IMG/VR virus record: IMGVR_UViG_3300020074_000143
Span: 1-21,987 of that record
Origin: a virus
Reading direction: 5' to 3' (one strand)
Length of the DNA stretch: 21,987 bases
Of the stretch, positions 1-6,737 are shown in pieces. Made by a program: the position numbers and the translations under genes. The first letter of the stretch is position 1. Every line of letters begins with the position of its first letter. The notes under the pieces are model-generated. The model did not search any database and was not told the DNA's origin. It was given only the letters and a program-made list of their open reading frames with translations.

Positions 1-2
1 AA

Positions 3-131
3 GCAGCCATTGAAATAAAAAACCTACAAGAAAAACTAAAGGACTGTAGAGAAACTGTTGCTATCTTCAAATCTATCGTAAAATTTTTATGCAATAACAA
101 AGAATGGGATATTACCGATGACTGTGTATGA
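3..131 (+). CDS. C-terminal end of an unknown early protein (5' truncated)
   Basis: An open frame enters from the left edge and stops at TGA 129-131, giving 42 visible residues that begin AAIEIKNLQEKLKDC. The first half is rich in Lys, Glu and Leu with heptad-like spacing, so a short coiled coil is likely, followed by a Trp/Asp-containing tail. It overlaps the start of the next gene by 14 nt, the packing seen throughout this window. The family cannot be recognised from the fragment. Its reality rests on the open frame and the overlap. Confidence 0.5.
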   Translation, partial: AAIEIKNLQEKLKDCRETVAIFKSIVKFLCNNKEWDITDDCV

Positions 132-354
132 ACTAAGACATGAAATTAACAGCAATGAATCAGCAATGCCTTATTTGTTTCCTTTGACAACGTTAAACTA
201 TTGGATTGATTGGATTGAGTGTGCTAATATTAATACAAAAATCCCAGATATTAAATCATTTATGAAATGGGTAGAGTCAAAAGAAAATATTATTGGATCA
301 CATATTATTGAAATGGGTTTACCTTGGGAAGATTCTAATGAAGAAGAAAACTAA
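118..354 (+). CDS. Small hypothetical early protein (78 aa)
   Basis: The ATG at 118 opens a 78-residue frame. The protein is mildly acidic, contains several Trp (YWIDWIE, MKWVES, GLPWED) and ends in an acidic tail, EDSNEEEN. I see no membrane segment, signal peptide or known motif. It lies ahead of the tRNA and well upstream of the RNA polymerase, in the part of T7-like genomes that is transcribed first and often carries host-takeover proteins. That role is only inferred from position. It overlaps the preceding partial gene by 14 nt and the following gene by 17 nt. Confidence 0.55.
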   Translation: MTVYELRHEINSNESAMPYLFPLTTLNYWIDWIECANINTKIPDIKSFMKWVESKENIIGSHIIEMGLPWEDSNEEEN

Positions 355-589
355 AACAGAAAAGAAGTATAACTATTGGTTTTATTTTAACACGGGTGAT
401 TATATCACTGTAAGTCATAGACTAGAGGATGTATTTCCAACGTTGTATTCAGGTTCTGGTATGTGTTTAAATAGTGGACGTTTTGATGTTTCGTTCTTTT
501 GTTCACCTAAACAAGCACGAGAGATTACTAAATATATCGCATCGAATTTTAAAGGTAAAGTTGTTATAGAGCGGTGTGATAACGTATAA
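338..589 (+). CDS. Small hypothetical early protein (83 aa)
   Basis: I chose the ATG at 338, which begins MKKKTKTEKKYNYW, over an in-frame ATG at 293. It gives a usual short overlap (17 nt) with the gene before and has a purine-rich stretch (GGGAAG) just upstream. The protein has a very basic N-terminus and then an aromatic-rich mixed alpha/beta body (YWFYFNTGDYITVSHRLEDV, FDVSFFC). No family is recognised. The gene ends 23 nt before the tRNA, so it is probably co-transcribed with it. Confidence 0.55.
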   Translation: MKKKTKTEKKYNYWFYFNTGDYITVSHRLEDVFPTLYSGSGMCLNSGRFDVSFFCSPKQAREITKYIASNFKGKVVIERCDNV

Positions 590-612
590 GTACATATGAG
601 ATAAACCTCATA

Positions 613-685
613 GAGCTGGTAGTCCAAAGGCAGAGACAACAGATTTAAAATCTGTAAAGTGTGGGTTCGACTCCCACCCAGCTTA
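613..685 (+). tRNA. tRNA with UAA anticodon (Leu by anticodon), short variable arm
   Basis: The 73-nt sequence folds into a cloverleaf. The acceptor stem is GAGCTGG/CCAGCTT with a G-U first pair; T8 and A9 follow. The D arm has a 3-bp stem GTC/GAC and a loop containing GG. The anticodon stem is ACAGA/TCTGT with loop TTTAAAA and anticodon TAA at 646-648. The T arm is GTGGG/CCCAC with loop TTCGACT, and the discriminator is A685. CCA is not encoded. The anticodon reads UUA, a codon much used in this AT-rich phage, so the tRNA probably supports translation of phage genes. The variable region is only 5 nt (AAAGT), whereas bacterial tRNA-Leu normally has a long variable arm. A short inverted repeat, TATGAG/CTCATA at 595-612, abuts its 5' end. 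Confidence 0.85.
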
Positions 686-687
686 TT

Positions 688-708
688 ACAATACCATTGT
701 GGTATTGT
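688..708 (+). other. 9-bp hairpin just downstream of the tRNA
   Basis: ACAATACCA (688-696) and TGGTATTGT (700-708) are perfectly complementary around a TTG loop. It lies between the tRNA and the ribosome-binding site of the DUF932 gene. The following sequence is T-rich but interrupted, so this is not a clean intrinsic terminator. An RNA-processing site or a 3' boundary for tRNA maturation is equally possible. Confidence 0.4.
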
Positions 709-743
709 TGTTCGATAGTTTGGTTTTCTTTTAGGAGAAAATT

Positions 744-1751
744 ATGGCTCATGAAATTACCACGACAGACGGTGCTATGTTTACAAAAGAAAAAGCATGG
801 CATGGTTTAGGTTATGTGGTGGAGAATGCACCTAGTCCAGCAGAAGCACTTAAGTTATCTGGCTTGGATTGGACTGTAACCAAGTCTTCTGGAATCTTTG
901 CAAAGATTGGTAATGATGAAACTTGGGAAGACAGTTATTCAGATAAGTTTTGTGCAATAGTTCGTGACGACACTAACACAATTCTTTCTGTTCAGTCACC
1001 TGAATATCAGGTTGTGCAAAACCATGAAGTGTTTGATCTAGCATATTCACTAGGTAATGATGTAAAGGTTGAGTCTGCCCTATCTTTACAGGGCGGGAAG
1101 AAGATTATCTGTCTTGTTCAAGGCAATACCTTTGCTCCAAGTAATTCTACTAATGATTCTATTACTGAGTATCTTGCTTTGTTATCATCACACGATGGTA
1201 CTTTAGCTCTTAGTGGATTACCAACCAGTGTTCGTATTGTTTGTGCAAACACACTTAGGATGGCTCTCAGTACTGCTAAGAAGAACATGATTCGATTTAC
1301 CCATACAGGAAACATCGAAGAGAAGAAAGAAGCAATGAGAGAAGCATTGCGAATGTTTGCTCAGACTGGTAAGATGTTTGAAGAAAGTGTTCAGGCTTTG
1401 TCTACTAAAGAATGGACACAACAAAACATCAGAGACTTTTATCTTAAGGTTTACGAGCAACTGTTTGCTCCAGTAAACCCCAACCCAGTAACTGAAGATG
1501 ATTTCAGAATTTATACTGATGCTACAGTTAAGGTTTCCAAGTGGTCAGAGAACTTTGATGAAGAGAGACACAACCTATCTGCACCCCCAAGTGCATGGAT
1601 GGCTGTGAACTCAGTTACCAAGTATCTCCAACACAATGTATCAGCCAAGGGTCGTAAGGTTGGTTGGGAGAATCGTGCTTATAATAACCTGTTAGGTTCA
1701 TCACAAGATGAGTCTGTCAAGGTTGCTCAGATGGCGTTGCAAATGATCTAA
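744..1751 (+). CDS. DUF932 family phage/plasmid-like protein (335 aa)
   Basis: The protein begins MAHEITTTDGAMFTKEKAWH and continues with HGLG, the N-terminal signature of the DUF932 / TIGR03299 phage-plasmid family. The body keeps the family's pattern, with VQSPEYQVVQNHEVFDLA and later VRIVCANTLRMAL, and its length is normal for the family. The biochemical function of this family is not established. It is common in phage and plasmid early or replication regions, and a role in DNA metabolism is only a guess. A good Shine-Dalgarno (AGGAGA, 733-738) lies 5 nt before the ATG. It is the first gene after the tRNA and its hairpin, so it may start a translational unit with the two genes that follow. 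No transmembrane segment is seen. Confidence 0.85.
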   Translation: MAHEITTTDGAMFTKEKAWHGLGYVVENAPSPAEALKLSGLDWTVTKSSGIFAKIGNDETWEDSYSDKFCAIVRDDTNTILSVQSPEYQVVQNHEVFDLAYSLGNDVKVESALSLQGGKKIICLVQGNTFAPSNSTNDSITEYLALLSSHDGTLALSGLPTSVRIVCANTLRMALSTAKKNMIRFTHTGNIEEKKEAMREALRMFAQTGKMFEESVQALSTKEWTQQNIRDFYLKVYEQLFAPVNPNPVTEDDFRIYTDATVKVSKWSENFDEERHNLSAPPSAWMAVNSVTKYLQHNVSAKGRKVGWENRAYNNLLGSSQDESVKVAQMALQMI

Positions 1752-1760
1752 GGAATTACA

Positions 1761-2081
1761 ATGAATAATCTTGAAATTAAACTTTGTCCTGAAACTTTTA
1801 ATAATATTGTTAAATCTATTGCAGATCGTATTAATTTAGATGATCTTGCTGATCATCTTGATTATGAAAATTTAACATCTAATCTGAATATTAATGCCGC
1901 AGATGTTGCTGAAAATATGCGTACAGATGAAGTTGCTGATTGTGTAGATGTTTGTGATGTTGCTTCTTATCTGAACACGGATGAAATAGCTGAAGAAATT
2001 GTAAGCCGTATTGATTATAAGAAACTAGCCTCGGATCTTCTTGCAACACTGCTTGAGAATAAATCAGGATTGTCTACTTAA
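1761..2081 (+). CDS. Small, strongly acidic hypothetical protein (106 aa)
   Basis: The frame begins at ATG 1761 behind AAGGAA and shares its last base with the thyX start. Composition is striking: about 22 Asp/Glu against 8 Lys/Arg. Residues 27-95 read as repeated short helices of the type D-D/E-hydrophobic-A-x-x-hydrophobic (LDDLADHLD, AADVAENM, TDEVADCV, TDEIAEEIV). No enzyme motif or membrane segment is visible. Size, acidity and early position recall anti-restriction DNA mimics such as T7 Ocr, but I see no sequence evidence of homology. An acidic helical adaptor is equally possible. The gene itself is secure from its position between DUF932 and thyX. Confidence 0.7.
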   Translation: MNNLEIKLCPETFNNIVKSIADRINLDDLADHLDYENLTSNLNINAADVAENMRTDEVADCVDVCDVASYLNTDEIAEEIVSRIDYKKLASDLLATLLENKSGLST

Positions 2082-2746
2082 TGTTGTGCAATGATGTGCA
2101 AGTTTCATTGTGTAACTACATGGGAAATGATTTGTCTGTATGTAATGCAGCCCGTGTCTCATTCAATAAAAATGCTAGTTTGTATACCGAAGAAGAAAAT
2201 AAATCTTTAATAAACTATCTTGCCAAGCATGGTCATTGGTCACCCTTTGCACACACCAGTGTACAATTAAGGATATCAGCACCCATTTTTGTAGCAAGGC
2301 AGTTAGCCAAACATCAGGTTGGTTTGTCTTGGAATGAAGTATCAAGGCGTTATGTGGATTATGTGCCAGATGTGTGGCTACCAGAAACATTAAGACGACA
2401 AGCCTTAAATAAAAAGCAAGGCAGTCTTAATCAAGCTATTGATAATCACGACACAGTTTTAAATACCATGGAACTAAGTCTGAGATCTAGCGTAAAGTGT
2501 TATGAGGATTTACTGAAGGCTGGGGTATGCCCTGAACAGGCAAGAGCTGTGTTACCCCAAGCTATGTATACAGAATGGATATGGACTGGTTCTTTGTATG
2601 CATTCTTCCGTGTATATTCTTTACGAAGCGACCCTAGTTCTCAAAAAGAAACCCAAGATATTGCTGAAATGATTAAGAGCTGTTGTGAGAAAGTGTTTCC
2701 TGTATCTTGGGAAGCCCTAGAAAAAACTTTAGAAAGGATTGTATGA
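2081..2746 (+). CDS. thyX: FAD-dependent thymidylate synthase ThyX
   Basis: ThyX makes dTMP from dUMP using methylene-tetrahydrofolate, FAD and NADPH. The 221-aa length is normal for the family. The signature region is at residues 72-91 (ARQLAKHQVGLSWNEVSRRY), matching the ThyX motif region RHR...NE.S.RY in a variant form. The C-terminal dUMP/FAD-binding part reads QARAVLPQAMYTEW and later FRVYSLR. With the dUTPase and ribonucleotide reductase encoded downstream it forms a dTTP supply route. The start overlaps the previous gene by one base and the stop overlaps the RNA polymerase start (ATGA, 2743-2746). The canonical first Arg is replaced by Lys77 and the motif spacing is one residue longer than RHRX7S. 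Confidence 0.93.
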   Translation: MLCNDVQVSLCNYMGNDLSVCNAARVSFNKNASLYTEEENKSLINYLAKHGHWSPFAHTSVQLRISAPIFVARQLAKHQVGLSWNEVSRRYVDYVPDVWLPETLRRQALNKKQGSLNQAIDNHDTVLNTMELSLRSSVKCYEDLLKAGVCPEQARAVLPQAMYTEWIWTGSLYAFFRVYSLRSDPSSQKETQDIAEMIKSCCEKVFPVSWEALEKTLERIV

Positions 2747-5211
2747 AACAATGGACAAGATTATCTAAAGAAGATCAAGAGAAAAGAATGAATCTTCAGG
2801 CTATTGCTGAAGAAGATATGATCATTCTTTCGGAGCGTAAGTATTGGCAAGAGTATGATGTGGCTCCCGATGAGGGTAAGCCAGAACAATCCTTGTTGGA
2901 TACATGTGTTATAAACTTGACACCTTTATTCCAAGAATGGATAGACTACTCAGCCAAGAATACAAAGACACCAAGCTGGGTATTGCCTTTGTTTGGTGTT
3001 GGTGCTGGTAAGATGGCAGACATAACTGTTAGATGTCTTATCATAGAATGGTTTAATGCTAGTCTGTGGGACAGGAAAACTAATGAACACAATATTAGTT
3101 TGCCAACAGCCCAACACATAGCGCACGCTATCAGTGAAATGGTTATTGATATTATTGGATATCAACAAACCAAAAGTTTCTTTAGAGAAGACTGGCTTAA
3201 ACAATCTCACTACCAGAAAAACTGGTCACCTAAAAGATGTAAAGCATTTGTTGCTAAGATGGGCGGTCTTAACAAGTCTTCGTTCTCACGAAAGAACAGA
3301 GAAGACTTTGGACACCACATGCTCAGGATTGTAGAAAAGTCTAATGTTATAAACATATTTAACATAAGAAAGAACACTGGTAAACGGTGGTGTGATAGAG
3401 TTGTGGTATCGTTTACCAATGAAATTCTACAAGAGCTGCACAAAAGACATACAGATGTTATCTCTTATGCTGCTCTATTGTATAGACCTATGTTGGTTCC
3501 GCCAGTACCACACACTACAACATCTTCGGGTGGAAACCTATTACCTTATGTGCGAAAACCTGTAGTGCAAAGGTTCAAGGATGTAATGTGGGATGAAACT
3601 GTAGTTCAACATGGTTCTACTCCAAGTGAAATGGTGGTAGAGGGTCTGAATGGAATGATGCATACTGAGTGGAGCATAAACGAACAAGTCTACACAGTAA
3701 TGAATAATCTGTTTAGAAACAACACTAGAGCTTGCAACCTACCAGCCTATGAGTTTTCCGCATTCGACTACCCAGAACCCTACCCGAAAGATGGGGCTAA
3801 AGAAGATCGGGCTAAATGGTGTGCCCATAAGCAAGAAGCCTATAGCAACTGGTACAAAGAAGAGAGAGCAAGAGGTCGTATGTTGGTAAGACTGAAGCTT
3901 GCCAAGGATATGATTAAGTATAAGTTCTTCTATCAGTTGTACACTTGTGACTTTAGGGGCAGAGCCAATGCAGCATGTGATCTACTCAGTCCCCAAAGTT
4001 CTGACTTTGATCGCGGCTTAATTCACTTTGCAAACACAGAGAAACAAACACCGAGTGGGTTGTATTGGCTCAAGGTACACCTTGCTAATCTGTTTGATAA
4101 AGACAAGGAAAGTTTCTCTGATCGTGTCAAGTGGATCGACGATAACATGGGTATGTTTAAGGAAATAAACAAAGATCCTTATGCAACCCTTGGTCTATGG
4201 ATGTCTGATAAAAAGAAAAAGAATCCTTCGTTCCAAAGGTTGGCTGCAATATTTGAACTGTGTAGGACAGACGGTCTTACTCAACTACCTGTACAAATGG
4301 ATGGTAGTTGTAATGGTGTCCAACATTGGGCAGCACTAATGAAGACTGAAGAGTTAGCTAATATGGTTAACCTAGTCAAAGCAGACAAACCTCAAGACTT
4401 GTATCAATATGTAGCAAACTTAATTACAGATTTAATGCAACAAGATAAAGATAATGATACTAAGTCTGGTCTTTGGGCTAAACAATTCTTGGACCACTGG
4501 GATAACAACATTAACCGTAGTGTAGTTAAGAGAGCGGTTATGACTGATCCCTATGGTGTTACCTTGTTTGGTATCCGTAGATATTGTAGATCTGAAGGAC
4601 ATCTTGATTGGGTATCTAAAGATAAGATTGCTGGTGCTGTTATGGAACTGGCTACCTTTATAGACAAGGCTCTGAAAGGAACCTTGGTAGAACCCAACAA
4701 GGGTAAAGTGTGGTTAAAAGCGGTATCAGATATTGCTAGTGAACTAAATAAAAACCTAGAGTGGACAACACCATGTGGTTTTAATGTTGTTCACCAGTAT
4801 TACGAGCTTGTTACAAGAAGATCGGTAACCAAGTTGTTTAACATGAAGGAGCTATACTTTGGATATCCCGATAAGAATACTATAGATCCTAAGCAAGTTA
4901 ATCTTGCTATTTCCCCCAATTATATTCACTCATTAGACGCTAGTCATATGTGGTGTACAATTAGAAGGATGTTGTTATCAGGCATAGACTCTCTTAGTAT
5001 GGTTCATGATAGTTATGGATGTCATGCTCCCTGTGTTCCTATGATGCGAGAGTATACAAAGGAAGAGTTCTGTCTTATGCACAAACAACCTTTACTTGAG
5101 AACCTTAAGATTCAATTAGAGAAAATTCTTAATGTACCACTACCTGAACTGCCATCTCAGGGTCAGTATGATATAACAGAAACACTTAATGCGGAGTATT
5201 TATTCCAATGA
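2743..5211 (+). CDS. T7-type single-subunit DNA-directed RNA polymerase
   Basis: This 822-aa enzyme would transcribe the middle and late genes from phage-specific promoters. Palm and fingers motifs are clear. Motif A is MDGSCNGVQHW with catalytic Asp520. Motif B is RSVVKRAVMTDPYG with Lys596. Motif C is SMVHDSYG with Asp756. Also typical are DFRGRANAACDLLSPQ before motif A and SPNYIHSLDASHM before motif C. Length compares with 883 aa for T7. I chose ATG 2743 because it overlaps the thyX stop as ATGA and has AAAGGA 5 nt upstream. A longer in-frame start at 2707 lies inside thyX and lacks this site. A promoter-like 21-mer lies inside the gene at 3787-3807. Confidence 0.97.
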   Translation: MKQWTRLSKEDQEKRMNLQAIAEEDMIILSERKYWQEYDVAPDEGKPEQSLLDTCVINLTPLFQEWIDYSAKNTKTPSWVLPLFGVGAGKMADITVRCLIIEWFNASLWDRKTNEHNISLPTAQHIAHAISEMVIDIIGYQQTKSFFREDWLKQSHYQKNWSPKRCKAFVAKMGGLNKSSFSRKNREDFGHHMLRIVEKSNVINIFNIRKNTGKRWCDRVVVSFTNEILQELHKRHTDVISYAALLYRPMLVPPVPHTTTSSGGNLLPYVRKPVVQRFKDVMWDETVVQHGSTPSEMVVEGLNGMMHTEWSINEQVYTVMNNLFRNNTRACNLPAYEFSAFDYPEPYPKDGAKEDRAKWCAHKQEAYSNWYKEERARGRMLVRLKLAKDMIKYKFFYQLYTCDFRGRANAACDLLSPQSSDFDRGLIHFANTEKQTPSGLYWLKVHLANLFDKDKESFSDRVKWIDDNMGMFKEINKDPYATLGLWMSDKKKKNPSFQRLAAIFELCRTDGLTQLPVQMDGSCNGVQHWAALMKTEELANMVNLVKADKPQDLYQYVANLITDLMQQDKDNDTKSGLWAKQFLDHWDNNINRSVVKRAVMTDPYGVTLFGIRRYCRSEGHLDWVSKDKIAGAVMELATFIDKALKGTLVEPNKGKVWLKAVSDIASELNKNLEWTTPCGFNVVHQYYELVTRRSVTKLFNMKELYFGYPDKNTIDPKQVNLAISPNYIHSLDASHMWCTIRRMLLSGIDSLSMVHDSYGCHAPCVPMMREYTKEEFCLMHKQPLLENLKIQLEKILNVPLPELPSQGQYDITETLNAEYLFQ
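3785..3804 (+). promoter_or_regulatory. Promoter-like motif inside the RNA polymerase gene
   Basis: Bases 3787-3807 match the intergenic element at 6560-6580 at 20 of 21 positions (core GGGGCTAAAGAAGAT). The only difference is A for T at 3791. The two bases before this stretch (CG) do not match the TT of the other copies. It encodes KDGAKED in the polymerase frame, so the resemblance could be chance coding, but 20/21 identity is hard to obtain randomly in 22 kb. If active, it would transcribe the 3' part of the polymerase gene and the genes after it. Confidence 0.35.
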
Positions 5212-5450
5212 ATAACAAAAAAGTATATATGGTTAGATCAGAAGGAGATATGGAAGCAGTAATGGAAAGATTCTATGAACTAAGTAAAACCAAAGCAAAG
5301 AAAAAGATTATGCAAATTGTAGTTCCCTCATCAAAATTAAGTAACATAGTAATTTCAAATCTAAACAAGATGTTTACTGTAAAAGATATGGGAGATCCAA
5401 AAAATTATCACGTTCATATATTTTTAGAAAAGGATGAAATAAATGAGTAA
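5208..5450 (+). CDS. Small hypothetical protein (80 aa)
   Basis: The ATG at 5208 overlaps the RNA polymerase stop (ATGA), so translation is probably coupled. The protein (MNNKKVYMVRSEGDMEAVME...) is Lys-rich, with alternating predicted helix (EGDMEAVMERFYELSKTKAKKK) and strand (IMQIVVPSS, HVHIFLEKD) segments, suggesting a small alpha/beta fold. I recognise no family. It precedes and overlaps the metallophosphoesterase gene by 8 nt. T7 gp1.x genes just after the polymerase are often small host-interaction proteins, but nothing here shows such a role. Confidence 0.65.
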   Translation: MNNKKVYMVRSEGDMEAVMERFYELSKTKAKKKIMQIVVPSSKLSNIVISNLNKMFTVKDMGDPKNYHVHIFLEKDEINE

Positions 5451-6105
5451 TGTTTTAGTTGTTGGAGACACACATTTTCCTGCGTGTCATTCAAAGTACT
5501 TTGACTTTGTTAAAAGTATTTACAGAAAATACAAATGTAATAGAGTTGTACACATAGGTGACTTAGTTGATCACCATACAGTATCGTTTCACAAGAAGCA
5601 TCCAGAATCTGATAGTGCGCTTGGAGAGTACAACAAAGCAATCAAAGATATTGAAAAATGGTATAAACAATTTCCCCGAATGTCTGTTTGTATTGGCAAC
5701 CACGATGAAAGAGTCGTAAGATTATGTGCAGACTTAGGAATTCCTTCTCTTTATCTAAAGGAATACAATGAAGTTTACAAAACAAAAACTTGGACTTGGA
5801 ATTACAGTTTTATTATTGACGGGGTGTATTACACTCACGGCACTGGTAGTTCTGGTTTGTATCCTAGTTTTAATCAGGTAAAAGCACGTGCTATGTCTTG
5901 TGTCATGGGTCACCACCACAGTATCGCTGGTATTAATTGGTTGGTTGGTCCTAATACAAGATACTTTGGGATGGATGTTGGTTCAGGTATTGACCACAAC
6001 CACATTGGTTTCTCCTATGGTAAATACCATCTTAAGAAGCCTGTGGTTTCTTGTGGTGTTGTTATTGATGGTAAGTTTCCCTATCTAGAGGTAATGGATC
6101 TATGA
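5443..6105 (+). CDS. Calcineurin-like metallophosphoesterase (220 aa)
   Basis: The classic dinuclear-metal motifs occur in order: D-x-H at Asp9/His11 (VVGDTHF), GD at Gly39-Asp40 (HIGDLVDHH), GNHDE at 85-89, then YTHG and GHHHS near the C-terminus. These are the metal ligands of calcineurin-type phosphoesterases, which hydrolyse phosphomonoesters or diesters. The substrate cannot be told from the sequence. Related small phosphoesterases occur in T7-like and T4-like marine phages, sometimes as end-trimming or nucleotide hydrolases. The ATG at 5443 overlaps the preceding gene by 8 nt, and its stop overlaps the next small gene (ATGA, 6102-6105). No signal peptide is seen, so it should act in the cytoplasm. 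Confidence 0.9.
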   Translation: MSNVLVVGDTHFPACHSKYFDFVKSIYRKYKCNRVVHIGDLVDHHTVSFHKKHPESDSALGEYNKAIKDIEKWYKQFPRMSVCIGNHDERVVRLCADLGIPSLYLKEYNEVYKTKTWTWNYSFIIDGVYYTHGTGSSGLYPSFNQVKARAMSCVMGHHHSIAGINWLVGPNTRYFGMDVGSGIDHNHIGFSYGKYHLKKPVVSCGVVIDGKFPYLEVMDL

Positions 6106-6278
6106 GTATATACATTGACGAACTAAAGGATTTAGCTTACTATAACAATGGTGCTACACCCTTCGTTCTTTTAATGGACGCAGTTTCTGTTGTTAAAAAA
6201 CTAGAGGAAAAACTAAATGAAAAAGAACAAAGCACAACCCTTAATAAAGAAAGTACCCTTAGTCAAAGAAATAACTAA
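6102..6278 (+). CDS. Small hypothetical protein (58 aa) overlapping both neighbours
   Basis: A short frame begins at ATG 6102, overlapping the phosphoesterase stop as ATGA, and ends at TAA 6276-6278. It encodes MSIYIDELKDLAYYNNGATP followed by a hydrophobic stretch and a Lys/Glu coiled-coil segment (VVKKLEEKLNEKEQ). It overlaps the next gene by 62 nt in another frame. The ATGA coupling and the otherwise empty gap of about 110 bases between 6105 and 6217 argue that it is real. No family is recognised. Confidence 0.6.
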   Translation: MSIYIDELKDLAYYNNGATPFVLLMDAVSVVKKLEEKLNEKEQSTTLNKESTLSQRNN

Positions 6279-6561
6279 GAAAGAAACTTTTCTTAAAGAT
6301 GTGGTATTGTCATACAAAATACCAAAGATAGTTAAGATACTGTGGGTAGATGCCTATACAGTAGGTGGTGCTGAGTGGCTTGAAAAAGATGAATCTAGAA
6401 CTGCTGCTAGAGAACCCTTGCCGCATATGATAACAATTGGTTTTGTTTTATTTTCTGATAATGAGCAAGTAGCTGTTACTAATACTATAGGACCTAGTGA
6501 AACTGCTCAAATAAATAAGATACCAAAACGCATGATTATCAGTATGGAAACGCTGCATTAA
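6217..6561 (+). CDS. Hypothetical protein (114 aa)
   Basis: The ATG at 6217 gives a protein with a Lys-rich N-terminal third (MKKNKAQPLIKKVPLVKEIT). A beta-rich middle follows: KIVKILWVDAYTVGGAEW, then MITIGFVLFSDNEQVAVTNT. The IGFVLFSDNEQVAV stretch and a later IGPS/IPK segment look like a small beta fold, but I do not recognise the family. The gene begins inside the preceding 58-aa gene. Its stop (TAA 6559-6561) falls within the promoter-like motif at 6558-6577, so it closes this transcription block. Confidence 0.6.
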   Translation: MKKNKAQPLIKKVPLVKEITKKETFLKDVVLSYKIPKIVKILWVDAYTVGGAEWLEKDESRTAAREPLPHMITIGFVLFSDNEQVAVTNTIGPSETAQINKIPKRMIISMETLH

Positions 6562-6577
6562 AGTTGGGGCTAAAGAA
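6558..6577 (+). promoter_or_regulatory. Putative phage RNA polymerase promoter ahead of the replication genes
   Basis: The motif TTAAAGTTGGGGCTAAAGAA lies at the start of the only gap (6562-6650) between the early/middle block and the replication genes. A sister copy lies before dUTPase (13791-13810) and others at 11857 and 3785. By alignment with SP6/T7-class promoters (CTATAG with start at G) the transcript would begin near G6575. The RNA would then start directly before the long stem-loop at 6581-6632. This is inferred from repetition and position; no experimental promoter for this phage is known to me. Confidence 0.55.
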
Positions 6578-6580
6578 GAT

Positions 6581-6632
6581 GTTCTTGTTTGCTCGTTGTC
6601 AGTCTAATCGTATAGACTACAGCAAACAGAAC
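6581..6632 (+). other. Long stem-loop in the leader of the replication operon
   Basis: GTTCT-T-GTTTGCT (6581-6593) pairs with AGCAAACAGAAC (6621-6632) in 12 bp with a single bulged T6586. Inside it AGTCTA (6601-6606) pairs with TAGACT (6613-6618) around loop ATCGTA. An outer GTTG/CAAC pair (6563-6566 and 6633-6636) can extend it if transcription starts further upstream. There is no following U-tract, so it is not a simple terminator. Its place right after the putative start site suggests a 5' protective stem, an RNase III site or a translation control element. Confidence 0.6.
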
Positions 6633-6650
6633 CAACTACAAGGATGACTA

Positions 6651-6737
6651 ATGAAGTCAAAGAAGCCAGTTAAGAAAACGGTTAAGTCAAAGAAACCAGT
6701 TCGCAAAGCTATGATGACAAAGAAAGGAGGATATTAA
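6651..6737 (+). CDS. 28-aa Lys-rich repeat peptide
   Basis: ATG 6651 is preceded by AAGGA (6640-6644) at good spacing and the frame ends at TAA 6735-6737, directly before the next ATG. The peptide MKSKKPVKKTVKSKKPVRKA ends MMTKKGGY. It carries two copies of KSKKPV and resembles the Lys-Pro tails of H1-like DNA-binding proteins. The DNA repeats are also alike (17 of 18 bases). Within its last codons lies AAAGGAGG, the ribosome-binding site of the next gene. It may therefore be a real nucleic-acid-binding peptide or mainly a translated leader. Confidence 0.5.
   Translation: MKSKKPVKKTVKSKKPVRKAMMTKKGGY

Noticed and set aside
613-685. tRNA as an integration site (attP) or as an ochre suppressor
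   Set aside because: No integrase is visible in the window, the gene is a complete cloverleaf rather than a 3' fragment, and the anticodon is UAA (reads UUA), not UUA.
688-712. Hairpin after the tRNA as an intrinsic terminator
   Set aside because: The stem is AT-rich and is not followed by an uninterrupted T run, so only a hairpin is claimed.
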